Shown here one piece after another: positions 1 to 9,306 of a stretch of DNA of 64,000 bases. This stretch comes from an uncultured Pelagibacteraceae bacterium (lineage in GTDB: Bacteria; Pseudomonadota; Alphaproteobacteria; Pelagibacterales; Pelagibacteraceae). The notes beneath the pieces are model-generated. The model worked only from the letters and a program-made list of their open reading frames with translations. It did not search any database and was not told where the DNA came from. The position numbers and the translations under genes are program-made. The stretch is from NCBI GenBank assembly GCA_902608385.1, contig CACLNT010000002.1, positions 36,924-100,923 on the forward strand. The letters run 5' to 3'. The first letter of the stretch is position 1; every line of letters begins with the position of its first letter.

Positions 1-196
1 TAGATACATCAACCTGATTGTAAGATAAATTAGAGTTATTTATTTCTTTTGATGCTATTTGCAATTGTTGCCCATCAATATCCCAAATTATAACCTTTGC
101 ACCAAAATTTAAAAATTTTTTAGCAGTATCCAAACCAAACCCTTGAGCTCCTCCAGTAATTACAGCAGTTCTATTATTTAAATCAAATTTATTCAT
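1..196 (-). CDS. Short-chain dehydrogenase/reductase, N-terminal part only
   Basis: The first 65 residues are visible; the rest lies beyond the window edge. They carry the SDR nucleotide-binding motif TGGAQGFG at residues 14-21, followed by the second strand ending in a VIIWDID motif, where an acidic residue usually reads the cofactor and favours NAD(H). The start at 196 lies 6 bases after the stop of the permease gene on the same strand, so the two are probably cotranscribed. The substrate cannot be told from this fragment. Family is secure, function is not. Confidence 0.8.
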   Translation of the reverse strand, partial: MNKFDLNNRTAVITGGAQGFGLDTAKKFLNFGAKVIIWDIDGQQLQIASKEINNSNLSYNQVDVS

Positions 197-202
197 ATAT
201 GC

Positions 203-1660
203 TTAACGATTAGCTAATAAATAATAAGTAATTGAAGACATTAATGCTCCTATTAACCATGAAAAAGACTGTAAAAAACTTAAATCTACATTCCAAATAG
301 TTGATGCAGAAAAAATAAATCCTATAAATAATGAATATATTGCTTTGATATGCCAACCGTTTGAATAATAATAAGAACTATTTGGTACAGAAGAAAAAAT
401 ATCTTTATTATTTAATTTTCCTTTTTTTATTAAATAATAATCAACAATAACTATGCCAAATATAGGACCAAAAAAAGCACCAATAGTGTCTACAAAAGAT
501 AAAATTCCAATTTGACTTAACACGGGAACCCAAAATATTCCTATTAAAAAACCAAATATAAGAATTATTATTCCTGAGCTTTTAAGATTAAGATTTCGTG
601 GAAAAAAATTTAACAAAGTATTTTGAGATGGAACATAATTTGCAATTAAATTAGTAGAAGCAGAAGCAAATAATATAAAAAACAAAACAATTATAGTTAT
701 AGATATATTGTCAAATTTTCCAATAATATCAGTTGGGTTAGTCAATATTTGATCTATATTTTGTAAGTTTTTATTAAATATTAAATCTGTTCCAATTACT
801 ATTAAAACTGAAAATAAAGAAAAAATAATTAAATTTAAAATCAAACTTAAGTTTCCTAAATTTAAATTTTTTTCATTTTTAACATATCTTGAAAAATCGC
901 CAAAGTTTAATATTACAATTGAAAAATAAGCAAATATAGTTCCTGCTATTGTTATTATTGGTATAATATTTTCTTTTGAGAAAAAGTTTTCAAAAATTAA
1001 TAAATCTTTAAATGATTGATATACAGCAATATAATTTTCTGAAATGATAATTATTAAAAAAAAAGATAGTCCAAAATAAACAAACATAGCTGAAAAATTA
1101 ATAAACAGTTTGTTAAAAGAATGACCTCTGCTAAACAAAAAAAATTGCAAAAGGATAGCAAAAACAAAAGCCGTCCAATCTATAGCATTCAATCCTAAAT
1201 AAAATATTAAAAATATATCTTGATTTAAAATTGTATGATCAAACAAATGAAAGCTTATTCTTATTAAATAGCTAAAAGATTTTGATAAAAAATATGTTTG
1301 AACACCAAACATAAAAATACCAACAAGACCTCTAAATAGAGAAACATATCTTGCTCCATTAATTCCCATAGAAATTCTTAAAAAAACTGGGAATGGAATT
1401 CCGTGTCTTTGAGAAGGTTTGCCAATAAGGTTTGCAAAAATATAAACAAAAAATGAGCCAATTAAACATCCAAATAGAACGACTAAAAAATTTAAACTGT
1501 AGACTAAATACAATGAAGTAATAAGTGAAAAGCCAATGATGGTTTGTATGTTGTTTCCCCAAAAACAGAATAAGTCTGTCCAGTCCCATTTTTTATCACT
1601 GGGATTAACTGAAACTAACTCCCAATTTTTAAGTTCTATATTTCCATTTTCATGAATCAC
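203..1660 (-). CDS. NCS1-family permease (purine/pyrimidine/hydantoin/allantoin type)
   Basis: A 485-residue inner-membrane protein with about 12 hydrophobic segments. The N-terminal stretch just before and in the first helix (NWELVSVNPSDKKWDWTDLF, then FWGNNIQTIIGFSL) is typical of NCS1 cation symporters such as the hydantoin transporter Mhp1 and cytosine or allantoin permeases. The loop with GKPSQRHGIPFPVFLRISMG near residues 80-100 is also an NCS1 signature. Length matches the family. It precedes a short-chain dehydrogenase by 6 bases, which suggests import plus oxidation of one compound. The transported compound cannot be read from sequence; a nitrogen heterocycle is the family-based guess. 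Confidence 0.85.
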   Translation of the reverse strand: MIHENGNIELKNWELVSVNPSDKKWDWTDLFCFWGNNIQTIIGFSLITSLYLVYSLNFLVVLFGCLIGSFFVYIFANLIGKPSQRHGIPFPVFLRISMGINGARYVSLFRGLVGIFMFGVQTYFLSKSFSYLIRISFHLFDHTILNQDIFLIFYLGLNAIDWTAFVFAILLQFFLFSRGHSFNKLFINFSAMFVYFGLSFFLIIIISENYIAVYQSFKDLLIFENFFSKENIIPIITIAGTIFAYFSIVILNFGDFSRYVKNEKNLNLGNLSLILNLIIFSLFSVLIVIGTDLIFNKNLQNIDQILTNPTDIIGKFDNISITIIVLFFILFASASTNLIANYVPSQNTLLNFFPRNLNLKSSGIIILIFGFLIGIFWVPVLSQIGILSFVDTIGAFFGPIFGIVIVDYYLIKKGKLNNKDIFSSVPNSSYYYSNGWHIKAIYSLFIGFIFSASTIWNVDLSFLQSFSWLIGALMSSITYYLLANR

Positions 1661-1704
1661 TACTTTATATTAAACTAATAAAAATTTATTATAAACATTT
1701 AATA

Positions 1705-3309
1705 ATGAAAAATTTTGACTATGTTATTGTAGGAGCTGGTTCTGCTGGATGCGTGTTAGCAAATAGACTAACAAAAAATTCTAAAATTAATGTTTTGTTG
1801 CTAGAGGCAGGAGGAAAAGATTCAAGTCCATGGATACATATTCCTGGAGGTTATTTTAAAACAATGCATAACCCAGAAACTGACTGGTGTTTTAAAACTG
1901 AAAAGGAACCATACTGCGATAATAGAGAAATGCTTTATCCAAGAGGAAAAACTCTTGGTGGAAGCTCGTCTATAAATGGAATGCTTTATATAAGAGGTCA
2001 ATCAAATGATTATAATTACTGGAGACAACTAGGAAATATTGGCTGGTCTTGGGAAGATGTGTTACCTTATTTTAAGAAATCTGAAGACTTCCAATTTGGA
2101 GAAAATCAATTTCATGGTTCTGGTGGTCCTATAAAAGTTGAAAAAATTAGAGCAACTTTTAAAGTGTTGGATTTATTTTTAGAAGCCGCTGAAGAGTTTG
2201 GTTATAAAAAAACAAAAGATTTTAATACTGGAAACAATGAGGGAATGGGTTATTTTCCATTTACAGTTAAAAATGGTTTTAGATGTAGTACATCTGTTGG
2301 TTATTTAAACCCTGTTAAAAAAAGAAAAAATTTAAAAATTCTTACAAATGCTCATATAAAAAATATTGAGTTTGAAAATAAAAAAGCAATAAAAGTCAAT
2401 TACTGGAATAAAAATAAATTACTTTCTGTTAAAGCAAATAAAGAAATAATTTTGTGTGCTGGAACAATAGGATCTCCTCATATTTTGCAAGCTTCAGGAA
2501 TTGGCCCTGCTAAACTATTAAAAGATAACAATATTGAGGTAATTAGAGACCATTCTGAAGTCGGTGCTAATCTTACAGATCACTTAATGCTTAGACCAGT
2601 TTACAAAATAAAAAACTTAAAAACTCTAAATGATATTTATTACAGTGTTTCAAAAAAAATTTTGACTGGATTACAATTTTTTTTATTAAGGAAAGGACCA
2701 TTAGCAGTAGGAGCTAGTTATGGATGTGGTTTTATAAAAAGTGATTCTCATCTAGAAACTCCTAATTTACAATTTCACATATCTCCAGCAAGTACAGATT
2801 TATTAGGAAAATCATCTCTTCACAAATTTCCTGCTTTTACACCAACCATTACAAATGTAAGACCTACTAGTAGAGGATCAATAGAGCTTAAATCATCAGA
2901 TACTAGAGTTTCACCAAAAATAAAAATGAACTATTTGTCAACAGATGAAGATAGAGAGATCGCAGGTAAATCAATTAAAATTGTTAGAAATATAGTTATG
3001 AACTCAAAAGCTTATAAACCATACGAACCTGAAGAATTAAGACCTGGGATTAATATTAATGATAATGAAGCTCTTGCAATAGAATCTGGAAAGTTTGCCA
3101 ATACTATATTTCATCCTGTTAGTACATGTAGAATGGGAAATGATGAAAAAGCTGTAGTTAATGACAGGCTTGTGGTTCACGGTTTATCAAACTTAAGAAT
3201 TGTTGATGCTTCTGTTATGCCTCACATAACCTCAGGAAATACTAATGCTCCAACTATTATGATTGCTGAAAAAGCAGCAGACATGATAATAGAAGATAGT
3301 AAATTATGA
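1705..3309 (+). CDS. GMC-family FAD oxidoreductase (choline/alcohol dehydrogenase-like)
   Basis: A 534-residue flavoprotein. The N-terminal FAD-binding motif is VGAGSAGCVLANRL (about residues 8-21). The first GMC signature PRGKTLGGSSSINGMLYIRG lies near residue 79-98. The C-terminal half carries HPVSTCRMG, holding the active-site histidine, and VDASVMPHITSGNTNAPT. Family members oxidise primary alcohols, with choline dehydrogenase BetA the closest well-known relative in length and motif pattern. No betaine aldehyde dehydrogenase is adjacent, so choline is only one option. Its stop overlaps the start of the next gene by 4 bases, which suggests translational coupling in a + strand operon reaching the peptidase gene. 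Confidence 0.85.
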   Translation: MKNFDYVIVGAGSAGCVLANRLTKNSKINVLLLEAGGKDSSPWIHIPGGYFKTMHNPETDWCFKTEKEPYCDNREMLYPRGKTLGGSSSINGMLYIRGQSNDYNYWRQLGNIGWSWEDVLPYFKKSEDFQFGENQFHGSGGPIKVEKIRATFKVLDLFLEAAEEFGYKKTKDFNTGNNEGMGYFPFTVKNGFRCSTSVGYLNPVKKRKNLKILTNAHIKNIEFENKKAIKVNYWNKNKLLSVKANKEIILCAGTIGSPHILQASGIGPAKLLKDNNIEVIRDHSEVGANLTDHLMLRPVYKIKNLKTLNDIYYSVSKKILTGLQFFLLRKGPLAVGASYGCGFIKSDSHLETPNLQFHISPASTDLLGKSSLHKFPAFTPTITNVRPTSRGSIELKSSDTRVSPKIKMNYLSTDEDREIAGKSIKIVRNIVMNSKAYKPYEPEELRPGININDNEALAIESGKFANTIFHPVSTCRMGNDEKAVVNDRLVVHGLSNLRIVDASVMPHITSGNTNAPTIMIAEKAADMIIEDSKL

Positions 3310-3881
3310 CCGAACAAATAATAATTTTTTTTCAAATTGTATTTATTGATTTAGTGTTAGCAGGAGATAATGCAATTATTATTGGCATGGTTGCTTCACA
3401 ATTTCCAATTGCTCAAAGAAAAAAAATTATTTTTTGGGGAATATCTGCTGCGGTAATTCTTAGAATTGTTTTCACATTAATCACCGCATACTTGCTTCAA
3501 ATAAAAGGTATAAGGTTATTTGGTGGAATATTATTACTTTATATTTGTTACAAGCTGTATGTTGATGTTGTCAAAAATGTTAAAGAAGATAAAAAAAATA
3601 TAAAAGTTGATAATTCAACATTTTTTAAAGCAATCACTACTGTCATAATTGCTGATGTAACAATGAGCTTGGATAATGTTTTAGGTGTAGCTGGTGCTGC
3701 AAGGGATCACTATTTGTTATTAATTTTTGGATTAGCTCTTTCTATTGCTTTAATGGCTACCGCAGCAACATTAATTTCTGATTGGATAAAAAAATATAGA
3801 TGGATTGCTTGGCTTGGTTTATTTGCAATATTAGCTGTCGCAATTGAATTGATTTATACAGATATAAAGTTATTCATATAA
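3306..3881 (+). CDS. TerC/YjbE-family integral membrane protein
   Basis: A 191-residue protein with six or seven hydrophobic segments. The two halves each carry the TerC-type acidic motif inside a membrane helix: LVLAGDNAIII near residue 17-27 and MSLDNVLGVAGAA near residue 120-132. Members are thought to move or exchange metal ions, and manganese export is shown for some relatives; the ion here is not known. It overlaps the upstream oxidoreductase by 4 bases and is followed by an SDR gene after 2 bases, so the three genes appear to form one transcript, although their functions have no obvious link. Confidence 0.8.
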   Translation: MTEQIIIFFQIVFIDLVLAGDNAIIIGMVASQFPIAQRKKIIFWGISAAVILRIVFTLITAYLLQIKGIRLFGGILLLYICYKLYVDVVKNVKEDKKNIKVDNSTFFKAITTVIIADVTMSLDNVLGVAGAARDHYLLLIFGLALSIALMATAATLISDWIKKYRWIAWLGLFAILAVAIELIYTDIKLFI

Positions 3882-3883
3882 AA

Positions 3884-4651
3884 ATGTATTTAAAAAAATA
3901 TAATTTAAAAAATAAAACAGCATTAGTTACAGGTGCAGGAAAAGGCCTTGGTAAAGCTTGTGCTATAGCTTTAGCTGAAGCGGGTGCTAATTTAATAATA
4001 ATTAGCCGAACAAAAAAAGATTTAGATCAAGTATCTAAAATAATTAAAAAATTTAAAGTTAAATGCAAATCATATGTATGTGACATAACTAATTACAATG
4101 AAATTAAAAAAATTATAAATAAACAAACAAGAATTGATGTTTTGGTAAATAATGCCGGTACTAATATTCCTGAATATTTCACAAAAGTGAAAAGAGAAAA
4201 TATGGAATATATGGTTAAAATTAATAATATTGCTACATTTAATCTTGCTCAACTTTGTTCAGTTAAAATGATTAAGGCAAAAAATAGAAAAAAGATTGGT
4301 GGTTCAATTGTCAACATGTCATCACAAATGGGACACGTAAGTGGTCCAAAAAGAACTGTTTATAGTATGAATAAATTTGGTGTAGAAGGACTAACCAAAG
4401 GAATGGCTTTAGAACTTGCAAAATATAATATTAGAGTAAATGCAATATCTCCAACATTTGTTGTTACACCTATGACAAGAAAATTTCTTAAAAATAAAAA
4501 ATTTAAAAGAGAAATGTTAAATAATATTCCTCTTGGAAGATTTGCAGAACTGTCTGAAATTTCTTCAGCTGTGGTTTTTCTTGCATCTGACGCTGCTTCA
4601 ATGATAACTGGAACTTCATTACTTGTAGATGGTGGATGGACTGCAAGATAA
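3884..4651 (+). CDS. Short-chain dehydrogenase/reductase (classical type)
   Basis: A 255-residue classical SDR. The cofactor motif TGAGKGLG is at residues 16-23, the structural NNAG motif near residue 89-92, and the catalytic Ser (in NMSSQMG) with the Tyr-xxx-Lys pair (YSMNK, about residues 160-164) follow in the usual order. The C-terminal segment GTSLLVDGGW is also standard. This architecture fits 3-oxoacyl-ACP reductase or gluconate/sugar dehydrogenases; the substrate cannot be assigned. The last 16 bases overlap the start of the M23 peptidase gene. Confidence 0.85.
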   Translation: MYLKKYNLKNKTALVTGAGKGLGKACAIALAEAGANLIIISRTKKDLDQVSKIIKKFKVKCKSYVCDITNYNEIKKIINKQTRIDVLVNNAGTNIPEYFTKVKRENMEYMVKINNIATFNLAQLCSVKMIKAKNRKKIGGSIVNMSSQMGHVSGPKRTVYSMNKFGVEGLTKGMALELAKYNIRVNAISPTFVVTPMTRKFLKNKKFKREMLNNIPLGRFAELSEISSAVVFLASDAASMITGTSLLVDGGWTAR

Positions 4652-5436
4652 TAAAATTTATATTATTAATTTTTTTTATTAACTTTAAAGTTTTAGCCGT
4701 AGAATTTGATGGTAAATTTATTCAAGGTCATTTCATAATTGGAAAAACTAACCCTGATTCAAAAGTTACAATTAATAAAAAACAAATAAAAGTTTCAAAA
4801 GACGGCTATTTTGCTTTTGGATTAGGTAGAGATAGAAAATACGATGTTGTTATAACTGTTGAAAAAAATGGAAGTAAAGAAAAAATTATAAAGAAAGTCC
4901 AAAAAAGAAAATACAATATTCAAAGAATTGATGGTTTAGAAGAAAAAAAAGTTACTCCGCCTGAAGAAGTTTATGAAAGAATTAAAAACGAAAATAAATT
5001 AATAGCTAAAGCAAGAGCTGTTAACAGTGACTTAGATTTTTTTAAGGATAAATTTATAATCCCAGTTAATAATGCAATAATTACCGGTGTATATGGAAGT
5101 CAAAGAATTTTAAATGGCAAACCTAGGTGGCCTCACTACGGATTAGATTTTGCACAAAAAGAAGGTACAGAAATTAACGCTATGTTAGACGGAATAGCAA
5201 CTTTAGTGGAGGCTGATTTATATTATACTGGTGGAACAATAATATTTGATCACGGGCATGGTATTTCAACTTTATATATGCATTTGAAAGATATCTTTGT
5301 TGAAAAAGGACAAATGGTGAAACAAGGAGATGTTATAGGAACAGTTGGCTCAACTGGTAGAGCTACTGGAGCACATCTTGATATAAGATTAAATTGGTTT
5401 GATACTAGATTAGATCCAGCAACAGCTCTTGATTAA
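4636..5436 (+). CDS. M23-family peptidase with signal peptide (cell-wall hydrolase-like)
   Basis: A 266-residue exported protein. An N-terminal hydrophobic stretch ending in FKVLAVEF looks like a signal peptide, and only the start that overlaps the previous gene by 16 bases includes it. The C-terminal LytM/M23 domain shows HYGLDFAQKEGTEI (first Zn ligands His and Asp) and LYMHL. The last ligand motif reads GAHLDIRLNWF, so HxH has become HxD. As I recall, the HLDxRxNWF form is common in a proteobacterial M23 subgroup, so it need not mean loss of activity. Expected role is peptidoglycan cleavage or amidase activation in the periplasm. Confidence 0.8.
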   Translation: MDCKIIKFILLIFFINFKVLAVEFDGKFIQGHFIIGKTNPDSKVTINKKQIKVSKDGYFAFGLGRDRKYDVVITVEKNGSKEKIIKKVQKRKYNIQRIDGLEEKKVTPPEEVYERIKNENKLIAKARAVNSDLDFFKDKFIIPVNNAIITGVYGSQRILNGKPRWPHYGLDFAQKEGTEINAMLDGIATLVEADLYYTGGTIIFDHGHGISTLYMHLKDIFVEKGQMVKQGDVIGTVGSTGRATGAHLDIRLNWFDTRLDPATALD

Positions 5437-5457
5437 TCATTATGATGTTTATTTATC

Positions 5458-6018
5458 TCAATAAGATAACAAAACTTGTTCTTTTGTTTCATTAATAATT
5501 TTAAAATTATTATTAATCATATATTCAATTGACAAATTTGTTTTTAATCCTTTGTCATCTAACAAGACTAAAGATTTTTGGTGTAAATTTTTAGAAGCTA
5601 ATTTTATTTCATTTAACTGATGTTCTGAGGCATTAGCAAATTGCCCATCTAAAGAATCTAAATATAAAAAGTCAATTTTTTTCTCAAAATTTTTTAAAAA
5701 ATTTAAGCTATCATCTCTTATAAAAGTAATAAAATTTGAATTTTTTCTAGTAAATTTTTTTGCAGTATTAATATTTTTTTTGTCTATGTCGCAAGAATAT
5801 ACATGCCCGTTGATAAAATTTGCATAATCTGAAAATAACAAAGTGCTCATACCATCAAGCCAATTAATTTTCCTAAAAAAAATAAATTTAATTTTTCCTC
5901 TTGCAACACCAGTTTCAACTAAAATCTTATGATTTCTTCTATTTGCTTCCTGTAATGCAAATTCAAAAGATTTAAATCGTATATTTTTCGGATTGTCATA
6001 ATTTTTTAAAAATTTCAT
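5458..6018 (-). CDS. Class I SAM-dependent methyltransferase-like protein
   Basis: A 186-residue protein with a Rossmann-like pattern of the small methyltransferase type: VETGVARGK (glycine-rich loop, about residues 35-43), VYSCDIDKKNI (acidic residue after strand 2, near residue 73-83), FIRDDSLNFL and IDFLYLDSLDG. The last motif resembles class I methyltransferases that act on small molecules or sugars. No substrate is evident. It stands alone on the minus strand between two + strand genes, with about 80 bases to the divergent M24 gene, which must hold both promoters. Confidence 0.6.
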   Translation of the reverse strand: MKFLKNYDNPKNIRFKSFEFALQEANRRNHKILVETGVARGKIKFIFFRKINWLDGMSTLLFSDYANFINGHVYSCDIDKKNINTAKKFTRKNSNFITFIRDDSLNFLKNFEKKIDFLYLDSLDGQFANASEHQLNEIKLASKNLHQKSLVLLDDKGLKTNLSIEYMINNNFKIINETKEQVLLSY

Positions 6019-6099
6019 TAGTTTAATTCAAAACTATATTATATAATTAATTTTTGTCGAACAAAATCAATTTGTAAAATATTAAAATATATTTAATAT

Positions 6100-7254
6100 A
6101 TGGCTCTCCATTTTACTAAACAAGAATTTTTAAATAGAAAAAATAAAGTTCTGAATTCCATGAAAGAACAAAATTTAAATGCTCTTTTAATGTTTAAACA
6201 AGAATCAATGTACTGGCTTACTGGATATGATACATTTGGTTTTGTTTTTTTTCAGTCTTTAATACTTAGAGATGATGGAGAAATAATTTTATTAACAAGA
6301 GCTCCAGATTTAAGACAAGCACAAAACACATCAAACATAAAAAATATAAAAATTTGGGAAGATAAAGAAGGCTCAAGTCCTTCAGATATATTAAAAGACA
6401 TCTTGACAAATTTAAATCTTAAAGGAAAAAATATTGGTGTAGAATATGACTCTTACGGTTTGACAGGAAGAAACGCTTTAAAACTTAATAGTTCATTAAA
6501 AGATTTCGGATATTTAAAAGACAATTCTGAATTAATTTCTTATTTGAGAATTATTAAATCAGATGAGGAAATTTTTTATGTTAGAAAAGCCGCAAAACTT
6601 GCAGACGATGCTCTTAGTGCTGTATGGAAAACAGCCAAAGCTGGAGTTAATGAAGGAAAAATTTTGGCTGAAATGCAAAAAGTAGTTTTTGAAGGAGGAG
6701 GAGACTATCCTGCTAACGATTATATAATTGGCTCTGGTCACAATGCTTTGCTTTGTAGATATCAATCAGAAAAAAGAATATTAGATAAACAAGATCAATT
6801 ATCAATTGAATGGGCTGGTACATATAAACATTATCATTCGGCAATGTTTCGTACAATTCCTATTGGAAAAGCTCATCAAAATCATTTTAAAATGTATGAT
6901 GCTTGTGCTGAAGCGTTAACAAATTGTGAAAAAAAGCTTATCAAAGGAAATAAAGTTGGAGATGTTTTTGATATACATGCTGAAACTCTAGACGAACATG
7001 GATATAAAAATTCAAGAATGAATGCTTGTGGTTATTCACTTGGAGCTACATTTTCACCTAACTGGATGGACGTCCCACCTATGATATTCACTGGAAACCC
7101 ATTAATTATTAAACCTGGTATGGTATTTTTTATGCATATGATATTGATGGATTCAGAAAATCAATTAGCAATGAATTTAGGTGAGACATATTTGGTTACA
7201 GAAAAAGGAAATGAAAGATTAGGAAAACAAAAACTTGATTTAACTATTTTATAA
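6100..7254 (+). CDS. M24-family (creatinase/prolidase fold) hydrolase lacking metal ligands
   Basis: A 384-residue protein with the two-domain layout of creatinase and Xaa-Pro peptidases. In metal-dependent members the first ligands sit in DxG...D; here the equivalent stretch reads IEWAGTYKHYHSAMFRT, so the first Asp is Glu and the second is Ser. The later GMVF motif continues FMHMIL, where peptidases have an EPG segment, and the final ligand region reads LGETYLVTEKG. This matches the branch containing creatinase and the ectoine hydrolase DoeA/EutD, which hydrolyse small C-N compounds without the dimetal centre. Assignment to ectoine or another osmolyte is inference; no ectoine genes are nearby. 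Confidence 0.7.
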   Translation: MALHFTKQEFLNRKNKVLNSMKEQNLNALLMFKQESMYWLTGYDTFGFVFFQSLILRDDGEIILLTRAPDLRQAQNTSNIKNIKIWEDKEGSSPSDILKDILTNLNLKGKNIGVEYDSYGLTGRNALKLNSSLKDFGYLKDNSELISYLRIIKSDEEIFYVRKAAKLADDALSAVWKTAKAGVNEGKILAEMQKVVFEGGGDYPANDYIIGSGHNALLCRYQSEKRILDKQDQLSIEWAGTYKHYHSAMFRTIPIGKAHQNHFKMYDACAEALTNCEKKLIKGNKVGDVFDIHAETLDEHGYKNSRMNACGYSLGATFSPNWMDVPPMIFTGNPLIIKPGMVFFMHMILMDSENQLAMNLGETYLVTEKGNERLGKQKLDLTIL

Positions 7255-7270
7255 AATTGGTGAAAAAAAT

Positions 7271-8038
7271 ATGATAAATTATTTTCTGCTAGCATACCAA
7301 GGTTTTGATCATTTTAGAGAAAAATTTGATAAAAAAAAATACCCAAATACAACATTAAGAATAATTGATAATGGAAATCAAAAGATAGAAGGTTGCGAAA
7401 TATATAAGACGCAAAATAATATAGGTTGTGCAGGAGGATGGAATTTAATTTGTTATATCGGTTTCGAATATCTTGGTTTAGAGAAAATTATTATTGGTCA
7501 AGAAGATACAATTGTTGAAGAAAAAGAAATGAAAGAATTACTTGAAAAATGTAATGAAAATACAATTGCAACTTTAATTAAACCTCATTTTGAATTTTCT
7601 ACTTTTGCTTTACATAAAAAAACTTTTATAACAATTGGAATGTTTGATGAAAATTGTATTGATGCTTATTGTGAAGATGCTGACTATAAACAAAGATGTT
7701 ATTTAAATGAAATTAAAATAGAAAATCTAAACAAACCGGTTGAAAGAAATTTGGGAATATCCAGAAAAATTAATAAAAGAATTTATGATACAATTACACT
7801 GAATAGAATTTATATTAAACAAAAATGGGGAACGTCAATCAATAAAGATGATCTCTCGTTTAGAGATGAGCAACCACCTTATGAATTTAAAAATCCTTTT
7901 AATAAAAAAAACTTAGACACAAACTTTATTCCAATCACGGAAAGAATGAAAATAATTCAAGATTTAAAAAATAATACGCTACCATCTCAAAATGAAATAG
8001 CTAAATTGTTGATTGATCCACAAGGAATAAAAAAATAA
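7271..8038 (+). CDS. Glycosyltransferase family 2-like protein
   Basis: A 255-residue protein lacking a signal peptide. Near residue 44 it has NNIGCAGGWN, the GT2 motif in which the asparagine contacts the nucleotide sugar. The middle part has FDENCIDAYCEDADYKQRC, matching the region after the acceptor site where GT2 enzymes carry an ED pair. The classical DxD region is weakly conserved here (GQEDT). It starts 16 bases after the M24 gene and is followed by the saccharopine-dehydrogenase-like gene after 12 bases, so all three may be one transcript. The sugar and acceptor are unknown. Confidence 0.6.
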   Translation: MINYFLLAYQGFDHFREKFDKKKYPNTTLRIIDNGNQKIEGCEIYKTQNNIGCAGGWNLICYIGFEYLGLEKIIIGQEDTIVEEKEMKELLEKCNENTIATLIKPHFEFSTFALHKKTFITIGMFDENCIDAYCEDADYKQRCYLNEIKIENLNKPVERNLGISRKINKRIYDTITLNRIYIKQKWGTSINKDDLSFRDEQPPYEFKNPFNKKNLDTNFIPITERMKIIQDLKNNTLPSQNEIAKLLIDPQGIKK

Positions 8039-8050
8039 TTTAAACTAATA

Positions 8051-9253
8051 ATGAACAACAAAATAGTTATTTTAGGTATTCTTAAAGAAGTAAGAATTGA
8101 TGAAAATAGAACACCTTTTTCTCCTGCTCAAGTGTCAAGTATATTAAATAAATTTTCTAATATAAAAATAATAGTTCAGCCATCAAATAGAAGATGTTTT
8201 AAAGATGAGGAATATCAAAATGCTGGAGCTCAGATAACAGATGATTTAAGTTCAGCTAATATTATTTTTGGAGTAAAAGAAGTTGATATATCAGCACTTA
8301 TTGAAGGTAAAACTTATTTATTTTTTTCCCACACAAGTAAAGTTCGTCAATACATTGGTCAAACTATAAAAGATGAAGCTATTATATATAAAAAAGAACT
8401 TTTAAGAGAAGTTATAAAAAAAAAAATAACCTTAATTGATTATGAAAATATAAGAGAAGTTTCTGGAGAAGGTTATAGATATCTTGGTTTTGGTAGGTTT
8501 GCAGGTATCGTTGGTGCTTACAACACATTAAATCTTTATTTAAAATTATATAATAAAAAACCATTATCAAGAGCGTTTGAAATTAATAATTATAAAGAAA
8601 TTAAAAAACTAATTAGCAAACAAAATTTTAATAAAATAAAAATATTACTTACGGGAAGTGGACGTGCTTCTAAAGGCGCTATAGAATTATTAAAACAGGC
8701 AAACATTAAACAAGTTTCAATTAACGATTATTTGAATAAAAAATATAATGAAGCTATTTTTACTAATATTTCAGCAAAAAAACATATTGAAAAAAAAGAC
8801 GGCAAAGATATCTCAAAAGTAAAAAATTATTTATTGGAAACAGACATATTTATAGCTTGTCATTATTGGGAACCAAAATTTCCAAAATTGTTTTATTCAA
8901 ATCAAATTAATGAATTTAAAAGTTTAAAAGTCATAGGTGATGTAACTTGCGATGTTAATGGATCTATACCAACTACTATTAGATCTACATCAATCGCAAA
9001 ACCTTATTATTCAATTGATGTTAATACAATGAATGAAATTAACCTTAACGATAAAGATATCGCTGTTATGGCTGTTGATAATTTGCCTTCAGAGCTGCCA
9101 CGAGATGCTAGCGAAGAATTTGGGAGTAGTGCCATATCAGAAGTTTTACCTAGTTTAATAAATAAAGATGACGGCCGAATAAGTAGAGCTACCACTGCTT
9201 CAAATGGTAAATTTTTTAAAAACTTTACTTACTTAAATGATTTTATAAATTAA
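8051..9253 (+). CDS. Saccharopine dehydrogenase-like (alanine dehydrogenase/PNT fold)
   Basis: A 400-residue cytosolic NAD(P)-type dehydrogenase. The N-terminus GILKEVRIDENRTPFSPAQV is typical of the AlaDH/PNT N-domain as found in lysine-forming saccharopine dehydrogenase (Lys1 type). A Rossmann segment ILLTGSGRASKGAIELL occurs near residue 200. Near the C-terminus, DNLPSELPRDASEEFG is the characteristic Lys1-type substrate motif. Length fits the single-domain NAD-dependent enzyme. In bacteria the role could be lysine breakdown through saccharopine or a related opine-type reaction. The partner reductase is not in the window. Confidence 0.7.
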   Translation: MNNKIVILGILKEVRIDENRTPFSPAQVSSILNKFSNIKIIVQPSNRRCFKDEEYQNAGAQITDDLSSANIIFGVKEVDISALIEGKTYLFFSHTSKVRQYIGQTIKDEAIIYKKELLREVIKKKITLIDYENIREVSGEGYRYLGFGRFAGIVGAYNTLNLYLKLYNKKPLSRAFEINNYKEIKKLISKQNFNKIKILLTGSGRASKGAIELLKQANIKQVSINDYLNKKYNEAIFTNISAKKHIEKKDGKDISKVKNYLLETDIFIACHYWEPKFPKLFYSNQINEFKSLKVIGDVTCDVNGSIPTTIRSTSIAKPYYSIDVNTMNEINLNDKDIAVMAVDNLPSELPRDASEEFGSSAISEVLPSLINKDDGRISRATTASNGKFFKNFTYLNDFIN

Positions 9254-9259
9254 AAAAGC

Positions 9260-9306
9260 TAATTCAAAGATTTTTGAGGTTTCATATCAGCTTTATTGAT
9301 GCCTGC
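9260..9306 (-). pseudogene. Remnant of the 3' end of an xsc gene
   Basis: Read on the minus strand from 9306, this gives AGINKADMKPQKSLN and a stop. That matches the last residues of the intact Xsc encoded at 12983-14764 (AGIKKEDMKPQKSVI). Twenty bases (9270-9289) are identical to 12993-13012. Upstream of residue A of AGI the similarity stops and the reading frame runs into the FAD-oxidoreductase remnant in another frame. There is no start codon or body of the enzyme, so this is debris from a second xsc copy or from a duplication. Confidence 0.8.
9270..9289. repeat. Direct repeat, copy 1 (xsc 3' end), left of the carbamoyltransferase cassette
   Basis: Twenty bases identical and in the same orientation as 12993-13012. 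The two copies bracket the carbamoyltransferase, SGNH, DUF5989 and SxtJ genes plus the FAD remnant. The repeat belongs to the codons for DMKPQK near the xsc stop. Confidence 0.85.
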
